Part shown: positions 1 through 8,098 of the stretch, piece by piece
Layout: every line of letters begins with the position of its first letter
Position numbering within the stretch: the first letter of the stretch is position 1
Assembly (NCBI RefSeq): GCF_001836165.1
Contig: NZ_KV827707.1
Span: 1-64,000 of the forward strand
Direction of reading: 5' to 3'
DNA: 64,000 nucleotides
Origin: Corynebacterium sp. HMSC036D02
GTDB lineage: Bacteria > Actinomycetota > Actinomycetes > Mycobacteriales > Mycobacteriaceae
Program-made: the position numbers and the translations under genes
The notes under the pieces: generated by a model
Databases searched by the model: none
The model's input: the letters and a program-made list of their open reading frames with translations, nothing else
What the model was told of the DNA's origin: nothing

Positions 1-264
1 GGTCTTTTTGACTTTGGATGTGTAGGTTTCAATCAGGGTGAGGGTGCCCAGGCTGTGGCGTTGTTGAAGAGCGGCGGCGCGGGCTTTGCGTTGTTTACCC
101 GTATAGCGGGTCGGCCCGAAGTAGACCTGGTGCAGGCCGGCAAGCTCGGCAGCATCGGAGGCAGAAGCTCCGAGCGCGCGGAGCTTTTCGGGTGTGCTGG
201 GTATGTTCTCCACCAGCGCAATCCCCGAGTTGCGGAGGCGGATGTAGGTTTCAATATCCCCCAT
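1..264 (-). CDS. HNH endonuclease/DUF222-type protein, N-terminal part (truncated by window edge)
   Basis: An open frame of 88 codons runs from an ATG at 262-264 off the left edge without a stop. It begins MGDIETYIRLRNSG and continues with a segment rich in Ala, Arg and Gln. From memory this resembles the N-terminus of the HNH-endonuclease-motif proteins that occur in many copies in Corynebacterium genomes. The HNH motif itself would lie beyond the edge, so the catalytic assignment is inferred. A GTG two codons upstream (268-270) is an alternative start, and no clear Shine-Dalgarno precedes either. The reading frame and codon use look genuine. The product name is moderately supported only. 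Confidence 0.6.
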   Translation of the reverse strand, partial: MGDIETYIRLRNSGIALVENIPSTPEKLRALGASASDAAELAGLHQVYFGPTRYTGKQRKARAAALQQRHSLGTLTLIETYTSKVKKT

Positions 265-548
265 GGCCACAGAGACTAAACCAGCACCGTGTGCCCCGCA
301 ACCGGAGGAACAAAATTCTTGCTTAGGTGGGGCGTGCCATGGCGGAGGGGGAGGTTGGCCACAGGTCGGGTTAATGCCGGCCACGGGGAGGGAAAAGGGT
401 TTGGTTGGGCGAACGGCGGCTGCGGACGGGAGGATGTGAGCCATGGGCCGGAACGGCGGCGTGTGGCGGCTAGAAGCGTTCCGCAAGAATGGTGAGGGGT
501 GGGCGCAGCCGATGAAAGGAGATTACGTTCGGCGGAACAGGTATGAGA
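265..548. other. gene-free interval between the HNH-type gene and gnd
   Basis: No credible coding region is visible in these bases. The interval is rich in G on the plus strand. It should hold the promoter of the leftward HNH-type gene and the 3' end of the leftward gnd transcript, whose terminator lies at its right end. I see no repeat or operator I can defend. Confidence 0.5.
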
Positions 549-570
549 AAGCCCCTCAGGGGAGGGGCTT
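549..570 (-). terminator. rho-independent terminator of gnd
   Basis: A 9-bp perfect stem (549-557 with 562-570) closes a 4-nt loop. Read on the minus strand it follows the gnd stop codon directly and is followed by a short T-rich stretch. Confidence 0.8.
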
Positions 571-575
571 GGCGG

Positions 576-2033
576 CTACATCTCGGTTAGGGAGCGGTCA
601 CCTGACCATTCGATGTGGAATGTGCCGTCTCGGTCCACGCGCTTGAAGGTGTGGGCTCCGAAGAAATCGCGCTGGCCCTGGATTAGAGCAGCTGGGAGGC
701 GCTCGGCGCGCAAGCTGTCGTAGTAGGACAGGGAAGAGGCAAACACCGGAACCGGCAGGCCCAGCTGCGTTGCAGCAACAACGACGCGGCGCCACGGGTC
801 GATGAGGTTCTCTAGCTCGCCCTTGAAGTACGGGTCCAGAATCAAGGCAGGCAGGTCGGCATTGTTGTCGTAGGCCTCACGGATGCGGTCGAGGAACTTC
901 GCGCGAATGATGCAGCCACCGCGCCAGATAGTAGCCAAGTCGCGTGGATCCACGTTCCAGCCGAACTCCTCAGAGCCAGCCTTGATCTCATCGAAGCCCT
1001 GTGAGTAGGCAATGAGCTTCGCGGCATACAGTGCACGGCGAACGTCTTCGACGAACTCGGCCTTATCCACGTTGAGCTCGGCAATGGTTCCGGAAGGCAG
1101 CTGGCCCTCCTGGGCAGCTGCACGCTGAGCAGTAGCAGAAGAGAGCGCACGCGCGAAAACGGATTCCGCAATGCCAGTGATCGGCACGCCTAGTTCGAGG
1201 CCGTTAATGGCGGTCCAGCGGCCGGTGCCCTTCTGGCCGGCGGCGTCCACAATGACGTCGACAAGCGGGGCACCCGTCTCCGGATCTTCTTGTGCTAGTA
1301 CTTCGGCGGTGATCTCAATGAGGTAAGAATCCAGATCACCGGCGTTCCACTCACGGAAGACCTCTGCGATCTCAGCCGGCTCCATGCCTGCGCCATAGCG
1401 CAGCAGCTGGTAGGCCTCACCGATAACCTGCATGTCGGCGTACTCGATGCCGTTGTGCACCATCTTGACAAAGTGCCCTGCGCCATCCGGCCCAATGTGG
1501 GTCACGCACGGGGTGCCGTCCACTTCTGCGGCGATCGACTCAAGGATTGGGCCCAAGGTCTCCCAAGACTCAGCTGGGCCGCCAGGCATGATGGACGGAC
1601 CATTGAGCGCACCTTCCTCACCACCGGAAATGCCAGCACCGACGAAGTGACGTCCCTTCGCCGCCACTTCCTTTTCGCGGCGAATAGTGTCCGTGAACAG
1701 TGCATTGCCGCCGTCGATAATGATGTCGCCTTCATCCATCGCCTCAGCGAGTTGGTCAATGACGGCGTCGGTAGCCGCGCCAGCCTGCACCATGATGATT
1801 GCTTTACGGGGGCGCTCGAGGGAGGCGACGAAATCCTCAACGGTTTCGGACGGGATGAACGCGCCTTCATCACCGTGCTCACTGATGAGCGCGCGAGTCT
1901 TTTCCGGGCTGCGGTTGTACACAGCTACGGTATTTCCGTTTCGGGCAAAGTTCCGCGCGAGGTTGGAGCCCATCACAGCAAGCCCCACAACACCAATCTG
2001 AGCAAGATCTGTCTTTTCAGAAGTTTGAGTCAT
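576..2033 (-). CDS. gnd: 6-phosphogluconate dehydrogenase, decarboxylating
   Basis: The enzyme oxidatively decarboxylates 6-phosphogluconate to ribulose 5-phosphate with NADP in the pentose phosphate pathway, in the cytoplasm. The 485-residue protein starts with a Rossmann fold (IGVVGLAVMGSNLARN, about residues 13-28). It carries the family block FVGAGISGGEEGALNGPS at about 130-147 and the catalytic lysine/asparagine segment VKMVHNGIEYAD near 189-200. The C-terminal dimerisation domain is complete. It closely matches C. glutamicum Gnd as I remember it. I place the start at the ATG of MTQTSEKT, because AGGA sits 8 nt before it; the ATG three codons upstream (2042) lies inside that ribosome site. 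The gene is divergent from the thioesterase gene. Confidence 0.97.
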   Translation of the reverse strand: MTQTSEKTDLAQIGVVGLAVMGSNLARNFARNGNTVAVYNRSPEKTRALISEHGDEGAFIPSETVEDFVASLERPRKAIIMVQAGAATDAVIDQLAEAMDEGDIIIDGGNALFTDTIRREKEVAAKGRHFVGAGISGGEEGALNGPSIMPGGPAESWETLGPILESIAAEVDGTPCVTHIGPDGAGHFVKMVHNGIEYADMQVIGEAYQLLRYGAGMEPAEIAEVFREWNAGDLDSYLIEITAEVLAQEDPETGAPLVDVIVDAAGQKGTGRWTAINGLELGVPITGIAESVFARALSSATAQRAAAQEGQLPSGTIAELNVDKAEFVEDVRRALYAAKLIAYSQGFDEIKAGSEEFGWNVDPRDLATIWRGGCIIRAKFLDRIREAYDNNADLPALILDPYFKGELENLIDPWRRVVVAATQLGLPVPVFASSLSYYDSLRAERLPAALIQGQRDFFGAHTFKRVDRDGTFHIEWSGDRSLTEM

Positions 2034-2062
2034 GTCCACCATCCTACGTCACCAATATCCAC

Positions 2063-2068
2063 TAACCT
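2063..2068 (+). promoter_or_regulatory. -10 box of a probable leaderless thioesterase mRNA
   Basis: TAACCT ends 8 nt before the ATG at 2077 and no ribosome site lies between. This spacing puts the transcription start at or next to the start codon. Confidence 0.5.
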
Positions 2069-2076
2069 GGTGTGGC

Positions 2077-2523
2077 ATGAAACACTCTGAGATCTTTGAA
2101 AAGTTCGTTGCGGTATCCCAAACACGCCCGCTTAACGACGAAGAACTGCAGCTCATCAATTCCCACCCGCAGGGACTTGCCGGGCTTATTGGTTTGCGCT
2201 TCACGCACATCTCCGCCGATGAGATTCGCTCTGAAGTCGACGTTGTTCCGGATCATCACCAGCCTTGGGGCGTGGCGAATGGTGGACTTTTCTGCACGAT
2301 TACGGAGTCCACTGCATCTGTCGGCAGCCTCATCCTCGCGGGCAAGCCGGTTGTCGGCGTGAACAACAACACCGACTTCCTTAAGCCAGTAGCCGAAGGC
2401 ACCGTCACCGCGGTCGCTACGCCTCTGTACAAGGGCCGCCGCACGCAGCTGTGGGAAGTAAAAATCAGCCAGGGCGATGTACTTCTCGCTGCTTCCACGC
2501 TGCGCACCATGGTGGTGCAGTAG
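2077..2523 (+). CDS. PaaI-type hotdog-fold thioesterase
   Basis: This is a 148-residue hotdog protein of the PaaI/YbgC thioesterase superfamily, expected to hydrolyse an acyl-CoA thioester in the cytoplasm. The central helix region reads HHQPWGVANGGLFCTITEST; the GG followed by Glu/Thr matches the catalytic region of the family. The usual His of the HGG motif is replaced by Asn (ANGG), a variant I associate with actinobacterial members. The substrate cannot be read from the sequence. An in-frame ATG exists 15 codons upstream (2032), but it lies in the gnd start region; the -10-like TAACCT 8 nt before 2077 favours the shorter, leaderless form. The gene converges with corA, with 3 nt between the stop codons. 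Confidence 0.85.
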   Translation: MKHSEIFEKFVAVSQTRPLNDEELQLINSHPQGLAGLIGLRFTHISADEIRSEVDVVPDHHQPWGVANGGLFCTITESTASVGSLILAGKPVVGVNNNTDFLKPVAEGTVTAVATPLYKGRRTQLWEVKISQGDVLLAASTLRTMVVQ

Positions 2524-2526
2524 CCC

Positions 2527-3600
2527 CTACAACCAATTGTTGCGCCGGAACCACCACCACATTCCGGCCACGACCAAGATCATGAGGCCAATTGCCCCGT
2601 AGTAGCCCCAGGGAAAATGAAGCTCCGGCATGACGTCAAAGTTCATACCGTAGATACCCGCCACGAGCGTTGGAGCGGCCCACATGCCAACCACCGCGGA
2701 GATCGTGCGCATGTCGGAGTTTTGCTGCATGCTGATTTTGGCCACGGAGGCGTCGATAAGCGAGGTTAAACGCTCGTCGAAGCCCGCCACGTGGTCTTGC
2801 ACCACAAGTTGGTGGTCGTTGACGTCCCGGATATAGGAGCGAATCGTCTTCGGAATGAGATCCTTGTGGTCTGCGACCATCGCGCGCAACGCCGGGGAAA
2901 GCGGCACGATGGCGTGCTTCATCTCCAGAATCTCACGCTTAAACATGTAGATACGGTCAATGTTGGGCAGCGAATTCGGAGTGAAGATTTCTTCTTCTAG
3001 TTCGTCGACCTCGATGGCGATGAGGCGGCAGATCTCCGAATAGCGGTCCACCATCATGTCCAGAATCTTCCACGCCAGCGAAATAGGGCCCTGCTCAACT
3101 AGGTCCTGTTCATCTTGAATTACGTAGGCCAAGTTGGGCAGCTTCGCTGAGTGGCGGACCGTGATGATGAATGTGTCGCCGATGATCATCTGAATTTCAC
3201 CAGTGGAGATGATCTGGCGTTTATCGGCAACCTCATCGTGGTCTCGGTAGTTCACCGACCGGGCCACCACGAAGAGCTGGTCATCGTACCGCTCCAGCTT
3301 GGGGCGCTGGTGCGCCTGGACGACGTCCTCGACGATGAGCTCGTGGATGCGAAATTCGGCCGCTACCTTAGTCATCTGGGATTCGAGCGGCTCGTACAGG
3401 CCTACCCACACGAAGCCGCGGCCGTATTCTTCCACGGCTTGCAGCGCGCTGTGCGGGGTGAACTCACCGGGCAGCGCCTCGCCGTCGATGAACACTCGGC
3501 AGTGCTCAATGGCGCGCTCGACAGGCACGGAAAAACTCGGCGAACTATTGTCCGAAGTGTTTTTCTTGCGTGGCTTGAATGGTGACGGTACAGATGGCAT
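2527..3600 (-). CDS. corA: CorA-family magnesium/cobalt transporter
   Basis: This 357-residue protein has the CorA layout: a long soluble N-terminal domain, a coiled helix region, and two C-terminal membrane helices. The signature YGMNF lies at residues 317-321 at the end of the first helix. The short second helix (about 335-350) ends in a basic WWWFRRNNWL tail. CorA forms a pentameric channel for Mg2+, and often Co2+ or Ni2+, in the inner membrane. The first 25 residues are Pro/Ser/Lys rich and probably disordered. A GGAGG lies about 10 nt before the ATG. The family also includes Zn2+ exporters, so the exact ion is inferred. Confidence 0.93.
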   Translation of the reverse strand: MPSVPSPFKPRKKNTSDNSSPSFSVPVERAIEHCRVFIDGEALPGEFTPHSALQAVEEYGRGFVWVGLYEPLESQMTKVAAEFRIHELIVEDVVQAHQRPKLERYDDQLFVVARSVNYRDHDEVADKRQIISTGEIQMIIGDTFIITVRHSAKLPNLAYVIQDEQDLVEQGPISLAWKILDMMVDRYSEICRLIAIEVDELEEEIFTPNSLPNIDRIYMFKREILEMKHAIVPLSPALRAMVADHKDLIPKTIRSYIRDVNDHQLVVQDHVAGFDERLTSLIDASVAKISMQQNSDMRTISAVVGMWAAPTLVAGIYGMNFDVMPELHFPWGYYGAIGLMILVVAGMWWWFRRNNWL

Positions 3601-3670
3601 CGTGTCTCAGCCTCCTTCGCTTCGTATAGGCGTTTTATAAGAGCGGCTAAATCTTACACCTCTAAAGGCC

Positions 3671-3676
3671 TATACT
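3671..3676 (+). promoter_or_regulatory. -10 box of a probable leaderless methyltransferase mRNA
   Basis: TATACT ends 7 nt before the ATG at 3684, with no Shine-Dalgarno between. Confidence 0.6.
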
Positions 3677-3683
3677 CGTTGTC

Positions 3684-4286
3684 ATGCCTACCTGGAAAGA
3701 AGTAACTGCAGCGAATCCCGCCCATTCCCACAACTTTGCACGGAAATGGAAGACGCTACGGGCCCAGGGCAAGGATATCGACGGGGAAGCCCGGCTTATC
3801 GACGCCATGAGTGAACGCCACTCCCGCGTCCTCGACGCCGGCTGTGGTTCCGGACGTCTCGGCGGCGAGTTGGCAAAACGCGGGCATACGGTGTTGGGCG
3901 TGGACGTCGACCCCATCCTGATCGAGCACGCGGTGAACGATTATCCGGAGGCCCGCTGGGAGGTAGGTGATCTTTCCGAGGAGGAAATCCCGGAGGATAA
4001 CTTCGACATCGCCGTGGCTGCGGGCAACGTCATGACTTTCATCGCTACCGAAGGGCGTGAGGCGGCCCTGCGCAACGTGTTCAACGCGCTACGCCCCGGC
4101 GGCCGCTTCGTCGTTGGTTTTGGTGAAGGCCGCGGTTGGGGGTTTGAGGACTTCCTCGACCTCGCTCGCTCAGTGGGTTATCGGGTCGACTTCATCTTTG
4201 CATCCTGGGACATGAAGGTCTTTAAGGAGAATTCCACCTTCATGGTGGCCGTGCTTACCCGCCCAGGCGCAGACCTGTTGGGCTAA
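3684..4286 (+). CDS. class I SAM-dependent methyltransferase
   Basis: This 200-residue protein has a canonical class I SAM-binding fold. Motif I (VLDAGCGSGRLGGEL) lies at about 49-63, the acidic residue after strand 2 in VLGVDVDP near 74-81, and the post-II segment around FDIAVAAGNVM. Such proteins transfer a methyl group from SAM in the cytoplasm; the acceptor is not evident. The short length and N-terminal helix resemble small UbiE/Tam-like enzymes. The gene overlaps the convergent thiD by 4 nt at the stop codons. The TATACT box 7 nt before the ATG supports this start. Confidence 0.88.
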   Translation: MPTWKEVTAANPAHSHNFARKWKTLRAQGKDIDGEARLIDAMSERHSRVLDAGCGSGRLGGELAKRGHTVLGVDVDPILIEHAVNDYPEARWEVGDLSEEEIPEDNFDIAVAAGNVMTFIATEGREAALRNVFNALRPGGRFVVGFGEGRGWGFEDFLDLARSVGYRVDFIFASWDMKVFKENSTFMVAVLTRPGADLLG

Positions 4287-5119
4287 CTGTGTGCCTCCGC
4301 GGCGAGGCGTCGGAGGCGGTGGCCGTGGTCAATGGGGCCGTGTCCGTGCCCGACGTGGAGCGCGTCCGCATGCTCGATTGCCTCGTGGAGCCATTCAGTG
4401 GCCCATACCAGTGCTTCGTCGAGGGATTCCCCCGCGCCTAAACGCGCCGCTAGGGCTGAGGACAGGGAACAGCCGGTGCCATGCGTGTTCTTCGTGTCAA
4501 TACGCGGGCAGGGCACGCGTGTGATATCGCCGGAGGGGCTTACGGTCGCGTTATCGGCCTCGGCACCATCGAGGTGTCCGCCCTTGACTACGACCCAGGT
4601 GTCGTTCTCGTGGGCCCACTTGGTTGCGACAGAGAGTGCATCATCAAAAGAGCGCGGTTCCGCTACGTCCGCGAGGACCGCAAGCTCCGGCAGATTGGGT
4701 GTGACCACGGTCGCGCGGCGAGCCAGCTCACGTACGGCGCGCTCCGCCTCCTGCTCAAGCAGACGGTCACCGCTGGAGGCGACCATAACCGGATCGCATA
4801 CCACCGGCACACCCGCGGGGAGGGAAGCGATGAAGTCGCACACCGTTTCGGTGATAGCGACGGAGCCCAGCATGCCGATCTTGACGGCGTCGATAGTCAC
4901 GTCGTCCTTGACACTTGCCAGCTGATCACGCAGAAAGTCCACCGGTGGGGTGTGGATAGCGCGCACGCCCTGCGTATTCTGCGCCACCAGGGCGGTCACC
5001 ACGGCCATGCCGTAGGCCCCAGCGGCTGCAAAGGACTTGAGGTCGGCGTGAATACCAGCGCCACCCGTGGGATCGGTGCCGGCGATGCTGAGGACGCGGG
5101 GCAGCGCAGGTTGGCGCAC
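4283..5119 (-). CDS. thiD: hydroxymethylpyrimidine/phosphomethylpyrimidine kinase
   Basis: ThiD phosphorylates HMP and then HMP-phosphate to HMP-PP for thiamine synthesis in the cytoplasm. The 278-residue ribokinase-fold protein shows the substrate motif VLSIAGTDPTGGAGIHADL at about 9-27 and the ATP/anion-hole motif DTKNTHGTGCSLSSA from about 208, with the conserved Cys in GTGC. The last 25 residues are His-rich (HVGHGHGPIDHGH), an unusual tail that could bind metal. It stands alone with no other thi gene next to it. I see no TPP riboswitch in the short leader, so salvage of exogenous HMP is a plausible role. Confidence 0.93.
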   Translation of the reverse strand: MRQPALPRVLSIAGTDPTGGAGIHADLKSFAAAGAYGMAVVTALVAQNTQGVRAIHTPPVDFLRDQLASVKDDVTIDAVKIGMLGSVAITETVCDFIASLPAGVPVVCDPVMVASSGDRLLEQEAERAVRELARRATVVTPNLPELAVLADVAEPRSFDDALSVATKWAHENDTWVVVKGGHLDGAEADNATVSPSGDITRVPCPRIDTKNTHGTGCSLSSALAARLGAGESLDEALVWATEWLHEAIEHADALHVGHGHGPIDHGHRLRRLAAEAHS

Positions 5120-5171
5120 TGTTTTCTCCTTAATCTAGGCTTTTCTTCCGTCTACCGTACATGGGTAAAGA

Positions 5172-5203
5172 AAAAGGAGAGAGGATAATTCCTCTCTCCT
5201 TTT
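5172..5203 (-). terminator. strong terminator of ndh
   Basis: A 13-bp perfect stem (5172-5184 with 5191-5203) closes a 6-nt loop. On the minus strand it is followed by a T-rich run. It separates ndh from thiD and could also act on the plus strand. Confidence 0.88.
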
Positions 5204-5217
5204 AAGACGCGTAAGAC

Positions 5218-6561
5218 CTAGTGGAGGTCGCGGTCAATCACGTTGCGAGCAACGCGCTGCTGCTGGGTGATTTCCAGGTTTCCGCGGTCGCGCGAGAAGG
5301 CGTTGAGAATCCAGTGCAGCGCCACGAGGGTACGGCTGCGGAAGCCAACGATGTAGAAGATGTGCAGACCGAGCCAGGAGATCCAGGCCGGGAAGCCAGC
5401 GAACTCGGTCTTGCCCAGCTTGACTACTGCGTTGAAGCGGGAAATGACGGCCATGGAGCCCTTGTCGAAGTACTCAAACGGCTCGGCCTCGTTAGCAGTG
5501 GACTCCTCATCAATCTTGGCTTCGATGAGCTTGCCCACGTGGTTGCCGCCCTGGATAGCCACCTGGGCAACACCCGGAAGGCGGTTGAGGGAAATCATGT
5601 CGCCGACGATGTAGACGTTCTTGTACTCACCAACCGTGAGATCCTCGTTAACGGAGACGCGGCCGGCACGGTCCGCCTCCACGCCTGCCTGGTCGGCGAT
5701 AAGCTTGCCCAGCGGGGAAGCAGCGACACCTGCGGACCAGATCTTGGTCGCGGCCTCGATGGTGACCTCTTCCTCGGTCTTCATGTTCTTGTAGGTGACG
5801 GCGTCAGCGTTAACGTCGGTCACCATGGCGTTGAGGCGCACGTCAACGCCCAGCTTCTCCAGGGTGCGCTGTGCCTTGCGGCCGAGGCGCTTGCCAAACG
5901 GAGGAAGGACTTGCGGGGCACCATCCAGAAGGTAAATCTTGGCGGAGGAGGAACCAAAGTTGGAGTAGGTGCCAGCAAAAGTGCGCTGTGCCAGCTCAGC
6001 GATCTGGCCGGTGAGCTCAACGCCAGTCGGACCAGCGCCGACGATGACGAAGGTCAGCAGCTTCTCACGCTTGGCAGGATCCTCTTCCAACTCAGCCTTC
6101 TCGAAGGCCGAGATGATGCGGGAGCGGATCTCCAAGGCGTCGTCAAGCGTCTTCATACCCGGGGCATACTCGGCGAAGTGGTCGTTGCCGAAGTAGGACT
6201 GGCCAGCACCCGCTGCCACGATGAGGGAGTCGTAGCCGTAGGTGCGAACCGAGCCATCGAGCTCCGCGGTGACGGTTTGATCCTTGATATTGACGTCGGT
6301 GACCTCACCGTTGACAAAGTTGACGTTGTCCTGGTGACGCAAGATCTGACGCGTAGACGGGGCGATTTCGCCGGCGGAGATGACGCCGGTGGCTACCTGG
6401 TAGAGCATCGGCTGGAAGAGGTGGTGGTTCTTCTTGTCGATGAGGGTGATCTCAACATCCGCGTCCTTGAGCTTCTTAACGGCGTTGATGCCGCCGAAGC
6501 CGGCACCGATAACAACGACGTGGTGGCGGCCGTTACTAGGACGGTGGGGAGTTTGCGCCAT
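5218..6561 (-). CDS. ndh: type II NADH dehydrogenase (NDH-2)
   Basis: NDH-2 transfers electrons from NADH to menaquinone at the inner face of the membrane without pumping protons. The 447-residue flavoprotein has an FAD-binding VVVIGAGFGGINA near residue 15 and a second dinucleotide motif, VIVGAGPTGVELTGQIAE, near 172 for NADH. The C-terminal part has an amphipathic stretch around WISWLGLHIFYIVGFRSR that should anchor it to the membrane. Length and motifs are typical of the family. A GGAAGG ribosome site precedes the ATG. As in C. glutamicum, it is divergent from a cyclopropane-synthase-like gene. Confidence 0.96.
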   Translation of the reverse strand: MAQTPHRPSNGRHHVVVIGAGFGGINAVKKLKDADVEITLIDKKNHHLFQPMLYQVATGVISAGEIAPSTRQILRHQDNVNFVNGEVTDVNIKDQTVTAELDGSVRTYGYDSLIVAAGAGQSYFGNDHFAEYAPGMKTLDDALEIRSRIISAFEKAELEEDPAKREKLLTFVIVGAGPTGVELTGQIAELAQRTFAGTYSNFGSSSAKIYLLDGAPQVLPPFGKRLGRKAQRTLEKLGVDVRLNAMVTDVNADAVTYKNMKTEEEVTIEAATKIWSAGVAASPLGKLIADQAGVEADRAGRVSVNEDLTVGEYKNVYIVGDMISLNRLPGVAQVAIQGGNHVGKLIEAKIDEESTANEAEPFEYFDKGSMAVISRFNAVVKLGKTEFAGFPAWISWLGLHIFYIVGFRSRTLVALHWILNAFSRDRGNLEITQQQRVARNVIDRDLH

Positions 6562-6747
6562 GGTGATTGAATACCTTCCTGAAGAAAGCTAGAGTATTTT
6601 ACCCGAGTCAGTCTAAACCTTTCTAGCGGTACATGCATACTTTATGGGTTATTAACTGGCTTTTTGGGCCGCGCCTCCACCTCTTCGTGGCCCGCTCGTT
6701 TTAGTCTAAGAAAATACGTGTGTGCGATGAGGAAGGCTGGCTAGAGC

Positions 6748-8040
6748 GTGTATTCCCACTTGGCATCGATTGACGCTGCGACGTGGCCCGGCGTAGCAAC
6801 CGTGCCCTCACCGCGTTTGCTGCGCTTTACGGGCGGCCGGACTGAAGCGGAGTTTGCGCAGGCCTGCGCCAAAGCAGGGGTGGAGCTGGAAGGCGAGGAG
6901 CCGGATTTGGCTGTGCTTCACGACGCCCTCTTTTCCCGCATCGCCGATTCAGGCTGGCTGGGACTGGCCGAGTCTTATATGGCAGGGGAGTGGACGACGC
7001 CCGATTCCGATCGCTTGGTCAAGGTTCTCCTGCGGCTGTTGGGGGTGGGGTATCGGCCGAAAGCGAAGGAGCTGGCGGTGGAGGCGTCGAGCCCTGGAGA
7101 GCTGCCTCTCGATGTGGTGAAGCTGTACGCGGGTGACTCCTTGAGCCATTCGGGTGGAATTTTCGCTAGTGGCGTTCCCACCACGGTGCGCGAGGCGGTC
7201 CGCAGCTATAGCGCGCGGGTGGGGAGCAAGGAACCCAAGGAGCACTTCGTCGATGTGACGAGCGTGACTGAGCCGACGCACACGGACCGCGAGGACTTGG
7301 GTGATGCACAGCGCCGCGCTGCACAGTGGCTTCTCGGTGCCACCCGCACGGGCGCCGGCACACACCTTCTGGTTTATCCAGCGACTGGCCTGCAGGTAGC
7401 AGTTCAAGCCGTTGCCCGGCGCGCCACCGTTGATGTTCTTACTGGTGACACAGAGCAGCAGGCGCTGTTCGACGAACAACTGCTCCTCGAAGGCGCCGCC
7501 GGCTCTGTCCATGTGCAGGGCATCGAAACAGCGTTGCCCAATCCGAAGAAGTGGCGCGGGCGCTATGACGCGATTGTCAGCGTGGAGAAGCTAGAGACGC
7601 TATCGGCTCCCGAGCGCCGGCGCTATGTGCAGATGCTGGATCGCTCGCTGGTCAGCGGTGGGCGAGTGGCCATGGGATCGCTCTTTGCTACCGAGGCGAT
7701 GACTCCGGCCGCCCAGTCCGCGATTCAGGTTCTGCGAGCTTATATATGGCCTGGCCTGGATTACCCGACGCTGGAGGAGACCCACCGACTCTTCGATAGG
7801 CGCTCCAACCTGCGCATCATCGCTCAGACCCACACCGGAACCCACTACCTGGAAACGCTTCGTTACCAGCGCAGCTTCTTCGACGGGCGGCACCGCGAAG
7901 CTGCGGCAGCGGGCTTCGACCAGGTTTTCCGCCGCCTTTGGACGTTCCAGTTTGCTCTCCGCGAGGCGCTGCTCACCTTAGGGATGCTGGATGCGGTGCA
8001 CGTGGTGGCGACCCACCGCAACCGCGGGGGTCGCCGCTAG
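6748..8040 (+). CDS. cyclopropane-fatty-acyl-phospholipid synthase-like protein with degenerate SAM site
   Basis: The 430-residue protein follows the CFA/mycolic-acid cyclopropane synthase plan: an N-terminal helical domain with GLAESYMAGEW, then a methyltransferase-like domain with SVEKLETLS, YIWPGLDYPTLEE and HYLETLRYQRSFF. These align with the MFEHVG, YIFPNGCLPS and YDTTLMAWYERF blocks of E. coli Cfa. The glycine-rich SAM loop (GCGWGGLA in Cfa) is replaced by YPATGLQVA, and the His of Cfa LLHTIG is replaced by Gly in AMGSLF. It may therefore not be a functional methyltransferase. Position beside ndh matches C. glutamicum, where the neighbour is called ufaA. The start is GTG, with AGGAAGG about 11 nt upstream. 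Confidence 0.8.
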   Translation: MYSHLASIDAATWPGVATVPSPRLLRFTGGRTEAEFAQACAKAGVELEGEEPDLAVLHDALFSRIADSGWLGLAESYMAGEWTTPDSDRLVKVLLRLLGVGYRPKAKELAVEASSPGELPLDVVKLYAGDSLSHSGGIFASGVPTTVREAVRSYSARVGSKEPKEHFVDVTSVTEPTHTDREDLGDAQRRAAQWLLGATRTGAGTHLLVYPATGLQVAVQAVARRATVDVLTGDTEQQALFDEQLLLEGAAGSVHVQGIETALPNPKKWRGRYDAIVSVEKLETLSAPERRRYVQMLDRSLVSGGRVAMGSLFATEAMTPAAQSAIQVLRAYIWPGLDYPTLEETHRLFDRRSNLRIIAQTHTGTHYLETLRYQRSFFDGRHREAAAAGFDQVFRRLWTFQFALREALLTLGMLDAVHVVATHRNRGGRR

Positions 8041-8098
8041 CGGTCTACACTGGGCGGCGCCAGAAGCACAACCACTTTGCGGCCCGGAGGGAAAGAAC

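Noticed and set aside
2032-2076. Upstream ATG extending the thioesterase by 15 residues
   Set aside because: The extra residues lie in the gnd start region and do not resemble the family, and a -10 box fits the shorter start.
5120-5171. Possible TPP riboswitch before thiD
   Set aside because: The leader between the ndh terminator and thiD is only about 50 nt and shows none of the conserved thi-box segments.
5221-6570. Long plus-strand frame of 449 codons opposite ndh
   Set aside because: It mirrors the high-GC third-position pattern of ndh and encodes a low-complexity Val/Gly/Asp-rich product; ndh itself is unmistakable.
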